A stretch of DNA of 10,614 nt from NCBI GenBank assembly GCA_937930585.1, contig CALHCA010000001.1, forward strand, positions 1 to 10,614, given 5' to 3'. The notes beneath the pieces were generated by a model, which ran no database searches, had not been told where the DNA came from, and saw only the letters and a list, made by a program, of their open reading frames with translations. This stretch comes from an uncultured bacterium (lineage in GTDB: Bacteria > Patescibacteriota > Saccharimonadia > Saccharimonadales > Saccharimonadaceae). Shown one piece after another: positions 1 through 7,088 of this stretch (its first letter is position 1; each line of letters begins with the position of its first letter). The position numbers were made by a program, and so were the translations under genes.

Positions 1-169
1 CATTAATTGTGCGAGCAGCAGTATTTAAATCTTTATAAGTTGTACCACGAGTAATTGTGTTCGTCATTTGAATAATTAAGCCAGCAACACCAATAAGCAA
101 AAATGCAATCACGCCCATTGCTAGCATTAATTCCATAATCGTAAAACCTTTTTTAGTTCCTTGGGTCAT
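1..169 (-). CDS. Prepilin-like protein, N-terminal part (runs off left edge)
   Basis: An open frame starts with ATG at 169-167 and runs off the left edge; 56 codons are visible. The product starts MTQGTKKGFTIMEL, a class III (type IV prepilin) signal: a short basic leader, Gly8 before the cut, Phe9 at +1 and Glu13 at +5, followed by a hydrophobic helix to about residue 34. PilD should cleave after Gly8. The ATG is well supported: a stop (TGA) lies in frame 7 nt upstream, and TGAGG is placed about 7 nt before the ATG. The gene overlaps the end of the preceding prepilin gene by 17 nt, so the two are probably translated together. The C-terminal domain that would separate a major pilin from a minor one is outside the window. 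It is the third consecutive prepilin gene of the operon and has the most canonical cleavage site of the three. Confidence 0.85.
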   Translation of the reverse strand, partial: MTQGTKKGFTIMELMLAMGVIAFLLIGVAGLIIQMTNTITRGTTYKDLNTAARTIN

Positions 170-764
170 ATAACCTCACAATCGTTCCAAGAGTTGTTTT
201 TACGTTAGTTCCTGGCGCTGACCAACATGCACGAATATGAAAATCATAATATTTTGTATTTGGAGCATGAACTTTCTCAACCCAAATACCTTGTGCACTT
301 CTATAAGGAAGATCATCGCGTAGCCAGTTCGCATTATTATCTTTATCATCACCATAAGCAATTCGCGGATAAGTTATAGCATCAACTATTTTTTCAGTGT
401 GATAACCACGATTCGTCGCCATATCTCTTGTTGAGATAACAAAAGCACTTGAGCCTCGACTGCACTCCCCAAGCGGGGTTGCTGAGCCTTGAGCGTCTTT
501 TGTTAAGTTATTTTTCCATAATTCTGCTGCAGGGCTTGAAACTTCTGAGCTATCTGCACGATATTCAGAAATAAATGCTGCATTTGCAAAACGCAAAGCC
601 TCCGCTTGAGTGTCCATAGCGTTTCGTGCCATAGTAAGCTGCAAACTTGCTAGTGCACGCGACATTCCATTATTCATTGCAGTCAGCCCAATCATCATTA
701 CGGTTGCAAAAACAGCAATAGCAAGAAGCACTTCAATTAATGTATCACCTTTTCGAAATTTCAT
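153..764 (-). CDS. Prepilin/pseudopilin-like protein, 203 aa
   Basis: A minor pilin or pseudopilin, probably part of the pilus tip or the priming complex. The leader is MKFRKG; the predicted cut is after Gly6, with Asp7 at +1 and Glu11 at +5 (GDTLIEV), followed by a hydrophobic helix (about 9-29). The globular part carries two Cys (101 and 180) that could form a disulfide; C180 sits in an ACWSAPG stretch near the C-terminus. Asp at +1 is unusual, since most type IV prepilins have Phe or Met there. The ATG at 764-762 shares one base with the stop of the upstream gene (TAATG), and GGAAG lies about 9 nt before it. The 3' end overlaps the next prepilin gene by 17 nt. It resembles the GspI/PilV type only in the N-terminal helix; the subfamily cannot be fixed from sequence alone. 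Confidence 0.85.
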   Translation of the reverse strand: MKFRKGDTLIEVLLAIAVFATVMMIGLTAMNNGMSRALASLQLTMARNAMDTQAEALRFANAAFISEYRADSSEVSSPAAELWKNNLTKDAQGSATPLGECSRGSSAFVISTRDMATNRGYHTEKIVDAITYPRIAYGDDKDNNANWLRDDLPYRSAQGIWVEKVHAPNTKYYDFHIRACWSAPGTNVKTTLGTIVRLYDPRN

Positions 765-1831
765 TATAAATTCTTCCCATCAATTATTACATCGCCAAAT
801 CTTGCATCACCTTTTCTATCGCCGCCACAAGAAGAGCCTTTAGGACCGTCAAGAGGTGCAATTTCAACAGCAGAAGCTGAAGGTCCAATTTTTACAATTT
901 TATTTCTATCGCCGAAAAAATTGAAGCCACCAGCATACCATTGCACTCCATCGTTGGAAGGTCGAACGCAAACATTAACTGTTTTTCCATTTTTAATAAC
1001 AAAATCGCTATTTACATTTATATCCCTAAAAGCAGCTATGAGACCTTCATCATTCAGAGAACCATGTTCTATCATTGCTGAAGTGCCGAAAGAAATTATT
1101 GAATTATCAATAGGAGATCTCAATATCAGTACACCTGTTATTGTATCTAAACCGTGCCACTTATTATCACCACTTGTTATTGAAGTGACTGCACTTTTGT
1201 GGCTAAAGGCTCGTATCCCACTAGCACTGGTTATCCTATTATCTGTAACATTCTTATATGTTCCGCGCCATTGCAATTCTATATCTTTTGGGCCTTTTAC
1301 ACTATTCTTACCACCATCAAGAACAAACTTTGTTGCACGTAAGGCTTCTATGCTATTTCTACATGCTCTTAGATCACCGTGTAATTTGCCGTTCTCATCT
1401 ATGTCCCTACATTCCTTTGAAATGTCTATATCTTTACCTATAACGTCAAAAACTCTAAATCGATCTTGTCCAAGAGTTGCATTTTCATTCCCGGGAATGA
1501 CATTTCCATTATATAGAGAAATATACTTTCCAAGTATTACACAATTGCTGGAACCTGTTAATTTTCCGCTATTATCTTTTAAAATACTTATATTTGCGCC
1601 AGATGTGTCACATTTAATTCTTGTAGAGCCCTTATCATTAGTTTGATTTTCTACATCTGAAAACACACCTTGAATATCTGACTTAAAAGTATTTACCGAA
1701 TCATTATAACGCTGTTTTTCGATACTAGCATTCCAACCAACAAGCATGGTTGCCAACATTAAGCCAGAGATACCCAAAACAAGTATCACTTCAATAATTG
1801 TAAAAGCTTTTTTCATTGTAAAGTTTTCCAT
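764..1831 (-). CDS. Large prepilin-like protein, 355 aa, Ala at -1 of cleavage site
   Basis: A large minor pilin-like protein. Leader MENFTMKKA, then FTIIEV and a hydrophobic helix (about 10-32). Phe10 would be +1 and Glu14 +5, as in type IV prepilins, but the residue before the cut is Ala9 rather than Gly. The rest (about 35-355) is a large extracellular-type domain with six Cys (74, 97, 141, 157, 288, 335), an even number that allows three disulfides; I do not recognise its fold. At 355 aa it is about twice the size of ordinary pilins, which suggests a tip protein or adhesin (inference). The start ATG at 1831-1829 is preferred over Met6 because AGGAG lies 5 nt upstream. The gene follows pilD after 33 nt and overlaps the next prepilin gene by one base (TAATG). 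It contains no TTCGAA, unlike the genes to its right. Confidence 0.82.
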   Translation of the reverse strand: MENFTMKKAFTIIEVILVLGISGLMLATMLVGWNASIEKQRYNDSVNTFKSDIQGVFSDVENQTNDKGSTRIKCDTSGANISILKDNSGKLTGSSNCVILGKYISLYNGNVIPGNENATLGQDRFRVFDVIGKDIDISKECRDIDENGKLHGDLRACRNSIEALRATKFVLDGGKNSVKGPKDIELQWRGTYKNVTDNRITSASGIRAFSHKSAVTSITSGDNKWHGLDTITGVLILRSPIDNSIISFGTSAMIEHGSLNDEGLIAAFRDINVNSDFVIKNGKTVNVCVRPSNDGVQWYAGGFNFFGDRNKIVKIGPSASAVEIAPLDGPKGSSCGGDRKGDARFGDVIIDGKNL

Positions 1832-1836
1832 ATTTA

Positions 1837-1841
1837 CTCCT
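1837..1841 (-). promoter_or_regulatory. Shine-Dalgarno site of the 355-aa prepilin gene
   Basis: AGGAG on the minus strand, 5 nt before the ATG at 1831. It selects Met1 over Met6, which has no comparable site. It would act on mRNA reading through from pilD. It lies upstream of the start point predicted for the local promoter at 1842-1850, so it would be missing from that transcript. Confidence 0.7.
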
Positions 1842-1850
1842 ATTATACCA
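1842..1850 (-). promoter_or_regulatory. Possible extended -10 promoter in front of the prepilin genes
   Basis: The minus strand reads TGGTATAAT, a perfect match to the extended -10 consensus TGnTATAAT, in the 33-nt gap between pilD and the 355-aa prepilin gene. No good -35 hexamer is seen 16-18 nt further upstream, where the pilD stop codon lies. By standard spacing the start point is near 1835, only about 4 nt before the ATG. It could give the prepilin genes separate expression from the machinery genes. A chance match in AT-rich DNA is possible. Confidence 0.45.
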
Positions 1851-1864
1851 TAAGCTTTTTATTT

Positions 1865-2767
1865 TTACATTATTAAATTGATAAAAAATACCAAAATTTG
1901 CTGTTGAAGGGCTAACAAAATTAAAGCCGCTAAAATCATTGCCGGGCCAAATGGAATTTGTGTTCCACGTTTAACTTTTCGAAAATGCAAGATAGATTGA
2001 AAAACTGCAAAAACCAAGCCAATAACATTCGAAATAAAAAGTAGAAAAATTGCAAAGACTGGGTGGTTTGGTAAAAGAAGAATCAAGCCAACTGCCAAAA
2101 TCCAGTCGCCGCCACCAACCCATTGCTCTTTCGAAACTTTTGCAAGCACAAAATAGATCAACGGGAAGAACATCATTGAAATCACTAAGTAAAAAACTGA
2201 TCTCAAATTAAATCCACCAGAAACTGTCAAAAATCCAGTAGCCCAATAAATAAACGCTAAAATATTAAAAATATACAGAAGTTTGGTTGGCAAAAGCGAC
2301 CACTTAGCGTCATAAATAAACATAATTGCAAGCGGAACCAGAGAAATTAGCAAAACGAAAAGTCTAATTGCTGGCAAAACTAAAATTGTGCCATTCGAAA
2401 TCGGGTTAAAAATTAAGAAAATAATCGCAAAAAGCGCAAACATTAAAATTTCAGAGAAAAATTCAAGTGAGCCGATTTTCGAACGGCATTTACGACATTT
2501 TCCACCAAGTGAAAGCCAAGAGATAATCGGAATTAGATCAAACCACTTTAGTTGATAGTTGCAGCTCAAGCAATGCGAGCGGTCATTTTTTGTTTTGACC
2601 GAAACCAAAGAGTGGAGTTTTTTCCATTCAGTAGAATCAACTTTTTTGCCAGATTCTCTCTCTTCTTGAAGTTGTTTTGCGCGCAATCGCCAAACTTGGG
2701 CAACTGAAAAACTACCCAAAACGGCACCAATTACGCCAAAAATTAAACTTAATAGAAAATTCTCCAC
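1865..2767 (-). CDS. pilD: Prepilin peptidase (type IV leader peptidase, A24 family)
   Basis: A membrane aspartic protease that removes the leader of type IV prepilins, and in many bacteria also N-methylates the new N-terminus. Visible signs: an N-terminal hydrophobic segment with GSFSVAQVWR (18-27); a zinc-type pair of CxxC motifs (C66/C69 and C91/C94); the first catalytic Asp in IYDAKWSLLP (D153); the second in GGGDW (D221); and the IPFGPAM motif (271-277). Several membrane helices cover about 103-300. At 300 aa it is slightly long, because of a charged loop of about 35 residues (about 28-62) between the first helix and the first CxxC. The start is GTG at 2767-2765, chosen because AAGGAAG lies just upstream and no nearby ATG fits. 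It lies 18 nt after pilC. Its substrates are presumably the three prepilins encoded directly downstream. Confidence 0.95.
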   Translation of the reverse strand: MENFLLSLIFGVIGAVLGSFSVAQVWRLRAKQLQEERESGKKVDSTEWKKLHSLVSVKTKNDRSHCLSCNYQLKWFDLIPIISWLSLGGKCRKCRSKIGSLEFFSEILMFALFAIIFLIFNPISNGTILVLPAIRLFVLLISLVPLAIMFIYDAKWSLLPTKLLYIFNILAFIYWATGFLTVSGGFNLRSVFYLVISMMFFPLIYFVLAKVSKEQWVGGGDWILAVGLILLLPNHPVFAIFLLFISNVIGLVFAVFQSILHFRKVKRGTQIPFGPAMILAALILLALQQQILVFFINLIM

Positions 2768-2770
2768 TCT

Positions 2771-2777
2771 CTTCCTT
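2771..2777 (-). promoter_or_regulatory. Ribosome binding site deciding the GTG start of pilD
   Basis: AAGGAAG on the minus strand, within 3-5 nt of the GTG at 2767, in the 18-nt gap after pilC. pilD is the only gene of the window without an ATG start, so this site carries the start assignment. The gap also holds a TTCGAA (2777-2782). Confidence 0.65.
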
Positions 2778-2785
2778 TCGAAAAA

Positions 2786-3991
2786 TTAAACTTTTGTAAC
2801 TAGCGAGTAAATTGGGAACAAAATTGCACCAATCAAACCACCCGCCATCAATGCCATCACAACCATAAGAATTGGTTCAATCAAGGTTGAAATAGCTTTA
2901 ATTTGCTCATCAAGCTCATCTTCATAAACCTGTGCGGTTTTACCAAGCATTTCGTCAATCTTACCAGACTGCTCACCAATATTAATCATTTGCGGCACCA
3001 TATCTAAAATGTAATCTTTACCCTTTAACGACTCTGAGAGACTTTTACCACCCTGAACAAGTTTTCCAGCTTCGTTAATACTCTTTTTCACAATAACGTT
3101 ATTTATTGCGTCACCACAAATATTAAGCATATCAAGCATTGCAACACCAGTTGAAAGCAAAAGTTGGCCAGTTCTTGCGAATCGCGCCATATAGAGCTTT
3201 CGAAATAACGGACTAAACAATGGAACATTTAGTTTGAAATTTGCCGCAAATTTAATTCCTGACTCTGTTTTAAGATATTGACGGAAGAAATAGCCAGCAA
3301 CACCTAGCCCAATCAAAACAAGCCACCAGAAGTTAATCATAAAGTCTGATATTCCAATAAGAATTTGTGTCGCAAATGGTAATTCTTGGTGCATATCTTT
3401 ATAAAGCTGTTTAACTTGAGGAACAACTTGCACCATCATAAACGCCATCACAAGACCAATAACTACAAGCACAATTGCTGGGTAAGTTAAAGCTCCACGG
3501 ATTTTACTCATCATTGCCGCATCTTTTTCTTGCTGGGTTGCAACACGGCGGAGTGATTCATCAAGTGTTCCTGACATCTCACCAGCGGCAATCAAAGCAA
3601 GATAAACTTTATCAAAAACATCTGGAAATTTCGAAAAAGCATCTTTTAAGCTTGAACCACTTTCGACTGAAGCTAAAATATCATCAATAACTGAACGCAT
3701 TTTTTTATTTTCAGTCTGCTCAGAAACCGTTCGAAGAGCCTGAGCAAGAGGTAAACCTGCACCAATCAAAGTCGCAAACTGACGCGTGAAGACGATTTTA
3801 TCCTTAGTTGTGATTCGGTTCATAAATCTCGCTAAAGCGTTTTCTTGACCAACTTCACGAATATCATCTTGTAAAATATAGCCTTGATCAATAAGAGCTT
3901 TTCCAGCCGCACGCGAACTATCTGCTGAAATTTCGCCTTTAACGATTGCACCAGTAACACGATCTTTTACTTTATAAGAAAATTTTTTCAT
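2786..3991 (-). CDS. pilC: Type IV pilus inner-membrane platform protein PilC
   Basis: A polytopic protein on which the PilB and PilT hexamers act to add or remove pilin subunits. The 401 residues match the usual PilC/GspF length and plan. A small N-terminal domain (about 1-50, FSYKVKD with VKGE) comes first. The first T2SF cytoplasmic repeat follows at about 66-188 (FTRQFATLIGAGLPL; AAGEMSGTLDESL), then membrane helices at about 168-190 and 218-236. The second T2SF repeat is at about 264-390 (ARFARTGQLLLSTGVAML; NIGEQSGKIDEML), and the last helix is at about 370-396. The ATG at 3991-3989 follows the pilT stop after one base, and its site GAGAGG lies inside the last pilT codons, so the two are translationally coupled. 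Nothing is truncated. Confidence 0.96.
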   Translation of the reverse strand: MKKFSYKVKDRVTGAIVKGEISADSSRAAGKALIDQGYILQDDIREVGQENALARFMNRITTKDKIVFTRQFATLIGAGLPLAQALRTVSEQTENKKMRSVIDDILASVESGSSLKDAFSKFPDVFDKVYLALIAAGEMSGTLDESLRRVATQQEKDAAMMSKIRGALTYPAIVLVVIGLVMAFMMVQVVPQVKQLYKDMHQELPFATQILIGISDFMINFWWLVLIGLGVAGYFFRQYLKTESGIKFAANFKLNVPLFSPLFRKLYMARFARTGQLLLSTGVAMLDMLNICGDAINNVIVKKSINEAGKLVQGGKSLSESLKGKDYILDMVPQMINIGEQSGKIDEMLGKTAQVYEDELDEQIKAISTLIEPILMVVMALMAGGLIGAILFPIYSLVTKV

Positions 3992-3992
3992 A

Positions 3993-5060
3993 TTAGCCTC
4001 TCATTAACCTTTCAAATTCAACTAAATCAACCGCAAATTCACGTGCGTCGTCATAAGTCACTACACCAGATTGTACCAATTTAACAAGCGTTCTATCCAT
4101 TGTCTGCATTCCTTGGTCGGAACCAGTTTGAATAACAGTATCAAGCTGATGAGTTTTTCCTTCACGAATAATATTTCGAATTGCAGGGTTAGCAACCATA
4201 ACTTCGGCCGCAACAACTCGCCCACCACCAATTGCAGGAACGAGCCGTTGAGCACAAATTCCTTGCAGAATATTAGCAAGCTGAGAACGAACTTGAGGCT
4301 GTTGGTGTGGCGGAAAAACGTCTATCATACGATCAATTGACTGCGCAGCAGAGTTTGTGTGAAGTGTTGCGAATACTAAGTGCCCAGTTTCAGCAATCGT
4401 AATTGCAGCCGAGATTGTTTCAAGATCACGCATCTCACCAATCAAAACAACATCTGGATCTTGACGAAGCGAACTTCGAAGAGCTGCAGAAAATGAGTAA
4501 GTGTCATAATGAACCTCTCGCTGAACAATCGCTGAACGTTTCGATTTATGTGTAAACTCAATCGGATCTTCAATTGTAATGATATGCTGAGCTTTTTCGC
4601 TGTTAATTTTATCAATCAAAGCAGCAAGAGTTGTAGATTTTCCTGAACCAGTTGGCCCGGTAACTAAAACTAAACCACGCGGAAAATCGGCAAAAGACTG
4701 AATCACTGGTGGCATTCCAAGTTCAGCAATAGTTTTAATCTGATTTGGAATTAAACGAAGCGAAGCTGCTAAATTACCACGTTCATGAAAAGCATTAACA
4801 CGAAAACGGCCCAAATCACCAAAGGCAAACGAGAAGTCGAATTCTTTATCTTTAATTAGAATTTTTTGCTGATCATCATCAAGGATTGCAAAAACAAGAC
4901 GCTCAACTTCTTCAGCATTCAATGGGTTATAGCCCGGAAATGGCGCCAAAACACCATCTAGCCGCATCATTGGCGGTAAACCAACTTGTAGGTGAAGATC
5001 GCTTGCGTTTTTTCGAACGATTTCTTCAAGTAAAATTTCTATTCTTAGATTTTGATTCAT
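3993..5060 (-). CDS. pilT: Type IV pilus retraction ATPase PilT
   Basis: A hexameric cytoplasmic ATPase that drives pilus disassembly, hence twitching and DNA uptake. At 355 aa it has the usual PilT size. Motifs in order: N-terminal PAS-like domain with SDLHLQVG (20-27); Walker A GPTGSGKST (135-143); Asp box ITIEDPIEF (161-169); Walker B DPDVVLIGE (201-209); His box GHLVFATLH (226-234); QRLVP (271-275); and AIRNIIREGK (293-302). The last is the PilT-specific motif (usually AIRNLIRE) needed for retraction, so this is a retraction motor rather than a second PilB. All key residues are present. The start ATG at 5060-5058 has a strong GGGAGGA site. It lies 12 nt after pilB and 1 nt before pilC. 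Confidence 0.97.
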   Translation of the reverse strand: MNQNLRIEILLEEIVRKNASDLHLQVGLPPMMRLDGVLAPFPGYNPLNAEEVERLVFAILDDDQQKILIKDKEFDFSFAFGDLGRFRVNAFHERGNLAASLRLIPNQIKTIAELGMPPVIQSFADFPRGLVLVTGPTGSGKSTTLAALIDKINSEKAQHIITIEDPIEFTHKSKRSAIVQREVHYDTYSFSAALRSSLRQDPDVVLIGEMRDLETISAAITIAETGHLVFATLHTNSAAQSIDRMIDVFPPHQQPQVRSQLANILQGICAQRLVPAIGGGRVVAAEVMVANPAIRNIIREGKTHQLDTVIQTGSDQGMQTMDRTLVKLVQSGVVTYDDAREFAVDLVEFERLMRG

Positions 5061-5072
5061 ATTCCTCCCGTT

Positions 5073-6842
5073 TTATGCGCTATCAGACGCAACCCTATTA
5101 ACTTCTTCTAATGTTGTAATTCCTGTTAAAGCTTTAAGATATCCATCTTGGCGCATCGTAATCATTCCCTGTTGTATTGCAACTTTTTGAACCTCGTGCG
5201 AAGTTGCGTGTTTAATGATAAGTTGTTGAATTTCTTCAGTCACCTCCATAACTTCATACAAACCTGCACGCCCTTTATACCCACCTGGTGTTTGTGGCGT
5301 ATCGCGGCCTTTCACAAGAGTGTAAGACTTCTGGTTTGCAAGAGGTAGATTTTTATAACCCAAGTCGGCCGAAACTTTTTCTACTTCATCTGGTGTTTTT
5401 GGTAATAGATGACCCACAGTTTCTATAATACTTTGCGTTTCAAGTGGTGAAGATTGATAAGTATTCCGCTTGGCTGCAACTCTTCGAACAAGTCGCTGAC
5501 CAATGATTGTATTAACTGTTGAAGCAATCAAGAAAGGTTCAATTCCCATGTCAATCAAGCGAGGTAAGATTCCAGCAGCAGAGTTAGTGTGAAGCGTTGA
5601 AAACACCAAGTGTCCAGTTAGAGCAGCCTGAACTGCCAAGTTCGCAGTTTCACCGTCACGGATCTCACCAACCATCACAATATCAGGGTCGAGACGCAAA
5701 ATAGAACGTAATCCCGCTGCAAAAGTTAGTCCAACCTCAGCGTTAACTTGAATCTGATTTACGCCGTCCATCTTATATTCAACAGGGTCTTCGAGCGTAA
5801 TAATATTCACCGAATCATCTTTAATTTCTTTAATCAATGCGTAAAGTGATGTTGATTTACCAGAACCAGTCGGACCAGATGTTAAAACCATTCCGTTTGG
5901 AGCGGCAATTCCCTTTCGAATTGTTCGAAGAGCTCGCCCAGCGTATCCCATTTCTTCAAGATTAAAAGAATTACCCGTTTTATCAAGCAAACGAATCACG
6001 ACTTGCTCGCCCCAAACAACTGGCGAGATAGCAATACGCAGGTCAACTTCTTTATCTCCAACTGCAACAGCAAACTGACCATCTTGTGGTACGCGGTGCT
6101 CATCGATCTTTAAGCTTGAGAGAATCTTAATACGTGAAATTAGAGCCGGCTCGATACTCTTTGGTAAATTCATAATTTCTCGAAGAACGCCATCTATTCG
6201 ACAGCGAATCTTCAAAGATTTTTCAAGTGGTTCAATATGAATATCGGATGCTTTTGCGCGAACAGCATATTCCAAAATTGTATTCAAAGCTTTCGAAATC
6301 GGTGAGTCCTGAACAATTGTTTGAACCTGCCGTTTCGATTCTGCCTCCGCCTGAGTTTGCGCATCAACATTTTCAGCAAGAGCATCAACACCAGAAAGGT
6401 CAGTTTTATATTGGTCTAAAATATGCCTAATTGATTTTTGGCTCGCCATAAACACTTTTAGAGGGCGCTGAATTAGGCTAGAAAGATAATCAACAGCTTG
6501 AATGTTTGTGGCATCAAGCATCGCAACAGCAATTCGCCCCTGAACTTCAGCAATTGGAACCGCCATATTTCGTTCAGCAATATCAACTGAAATTAAATCA
6601 AGAGTCTCTTGCGGAATTGTAGTATTTTCAAGATTAACATAAGGAATCCCTGAAACATGAGCTGTTGCGTGAATAAGAATTTCATTATCAAGAAACTTAT
6701 GCTCAATCATATACGACATTAGAGACTGATTATTTAAACCAGCCTCTTTTATAGCCAACTCAATTTTTGATTCTTGAATAAGACCCTCTTCAACAAGGAT
6801 TTTCGCAAGTCTATCCTGAATATCATTGGTTAATAATGTCAT
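5073..6842 (-). CDS. pilB: Type IV pilus extension ATPase PilB (GspE family)
   Basis: A hexameric ATPase that powers pilus assembly through PilC. An N-terminal MshEN/GspE-N domain (about 1-150) begins DRLAKILVEEGLI; it resembles the c-di-GMP-binding half-motif RLGxxLVxxGLI but has Ala13 in place of Gly, so binding is doubtful. A linker rich in Gln and acidic residues (about 150-178) follows. The ATPase core has SDIHIEP (199-205), Walker A GPTGSGKST (323-331), Asp box ITLEDPVEY (348-356), Walker B DPDIVMVGE (385-393) and His box GHLVFSTLH (410-418). The C-terminal region has GYKGRAGLYE (521-530). The tetracysteine zinc motif usual between the His box and this segment is absent: the only Cys of the protein is C214. 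The ATG at 6842 has AAGGAA upstream. At 589 aa the length is normal. Confidence 0.96.
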   Translation of the reverse strand: MTLLTNDIQDRLAKILVEEGLIQESKIELAIKEAGLNNQSLMSYMIEHKFLDNEILIHATAHVSGIPYVNLENTTIPQETLDLISVDIAERNMAVPIAEVQGRIAVAMLDATNIQAVDYLSSLIQRPLKVFMASQKSIRHILDQYKTDLSGVDALAENVDAQTQAEAESKRQVQTIVQDSPISKALNTILEYAVRAKASDIHIEPLEKSLKIRCRIDGVLREIMNLPKSIEPALISRIKILSSLKIDEHRVPQDGQFAVAVGDKEVDLRIAISPVVWGEQVVIRLLDKTGNSFNLEEMGYAGRALRTIRKGIAAPNGMVLTSGPTGSGKSTSLYALIKEIKDDSVNIITLEDPVEYKMDGVNQIQVNAEVGLTFAAGLRSILRLDPDIVMVGEIRDGETANLAVQAALTGHLVFSTLHTNSAAGILPRLIDMGIEPFLIASTVNTIIGQRLVRRVAAKRNTYQSSPLETQSIIETVGHLLPKTPDEVEKVSADLGYKNLPLANQKSYTLVKGRDTPQTPGGYKGRAGLYEVMEVTEEIQQLIIKHATSHEVQKVAIQQGMITMRQDGYLKALTGITTLEEVNRVASDSA

Positions 6843-6869
6843 TACGTTCCTTTTTGAGTTATTTGATAT

Positions 6870-7088
6870 TTATTGTCCAATATTAACTTGAACTGTTGGA
6901 TTGATAGCATCCTTATTAAAAATTTCACTACTTGGTTTTACATATTCGTTCGAAATTGGTTCAGTAGTCTTAACTTCATAAGTCTGTTCAGAAAACCCAC
7001 CCTGAGCTAAAGAGTTAATAACTAAATATGAAATTAAAACGCTAAAACCCGCAATCAAAATAATCATCGCAATATCAGTTTTTTTCAT
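6870..7088 (-). CDS. Small single-pass membrane protein, 72 aa, in the PilP position
   Basis: I do not recognise a family. The protein has a short basic start (MKKTD), one hydrophobic helix (about 6-27) and an exported-type tail of about 45 mostly polar, slightly acidic residues ending INPTVQVNIGQ. By the positive-inside rule the tail should be outside the membrane. It has no lipobox Cys, so it is not a classical PilP lipoprotein, though it sits directly after the PilO-like gene, where pilP lies in Proteobacteria. The frame is convincing: the ATG at 7088-7086 overlaps the upstream stop (TAATG), AGGAGG lies about 9 nt before it, and the gene closes 27 nt before pilB. It probably belongs to the PilM/N/O membrane subcomplex; this is inference from position and topology. 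A degenerate minor pilin is unlikely because there is no prepilin cleavage motif. Confidence 0.8.
   Translation of the reverse strand: MKKTDIAMIILIAGFSVLISYLVINSLAQGGFSEQTYEVKTTEPISNEYVKPSSEIFNKDAINPTVQVNIGQ

Noticed and set aside
921..1646. 241-codon open frame on the plus strand
   Set aside because: It lies fully opposite the 355-aa prepilin gene, has no ribosome site, and its product has no recognisable motif; the minus-strand gene has a prepilin signal and a good start.
4061..4279. Second minus-strand frame inside pilT; similarly 8097-8357 inside pilN
   Set aside because: Both are frame-shifted shadows of clear genes with intact family motifs in the main frame.
5915..5929. Two TTCGAA 3 nt apart as a local direct repeat or operator in pilB
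   Set aside because: Both fall in the Arg frame of the LRTIRKG segment inside the coding region and are better explained by the window-wide enrichment.
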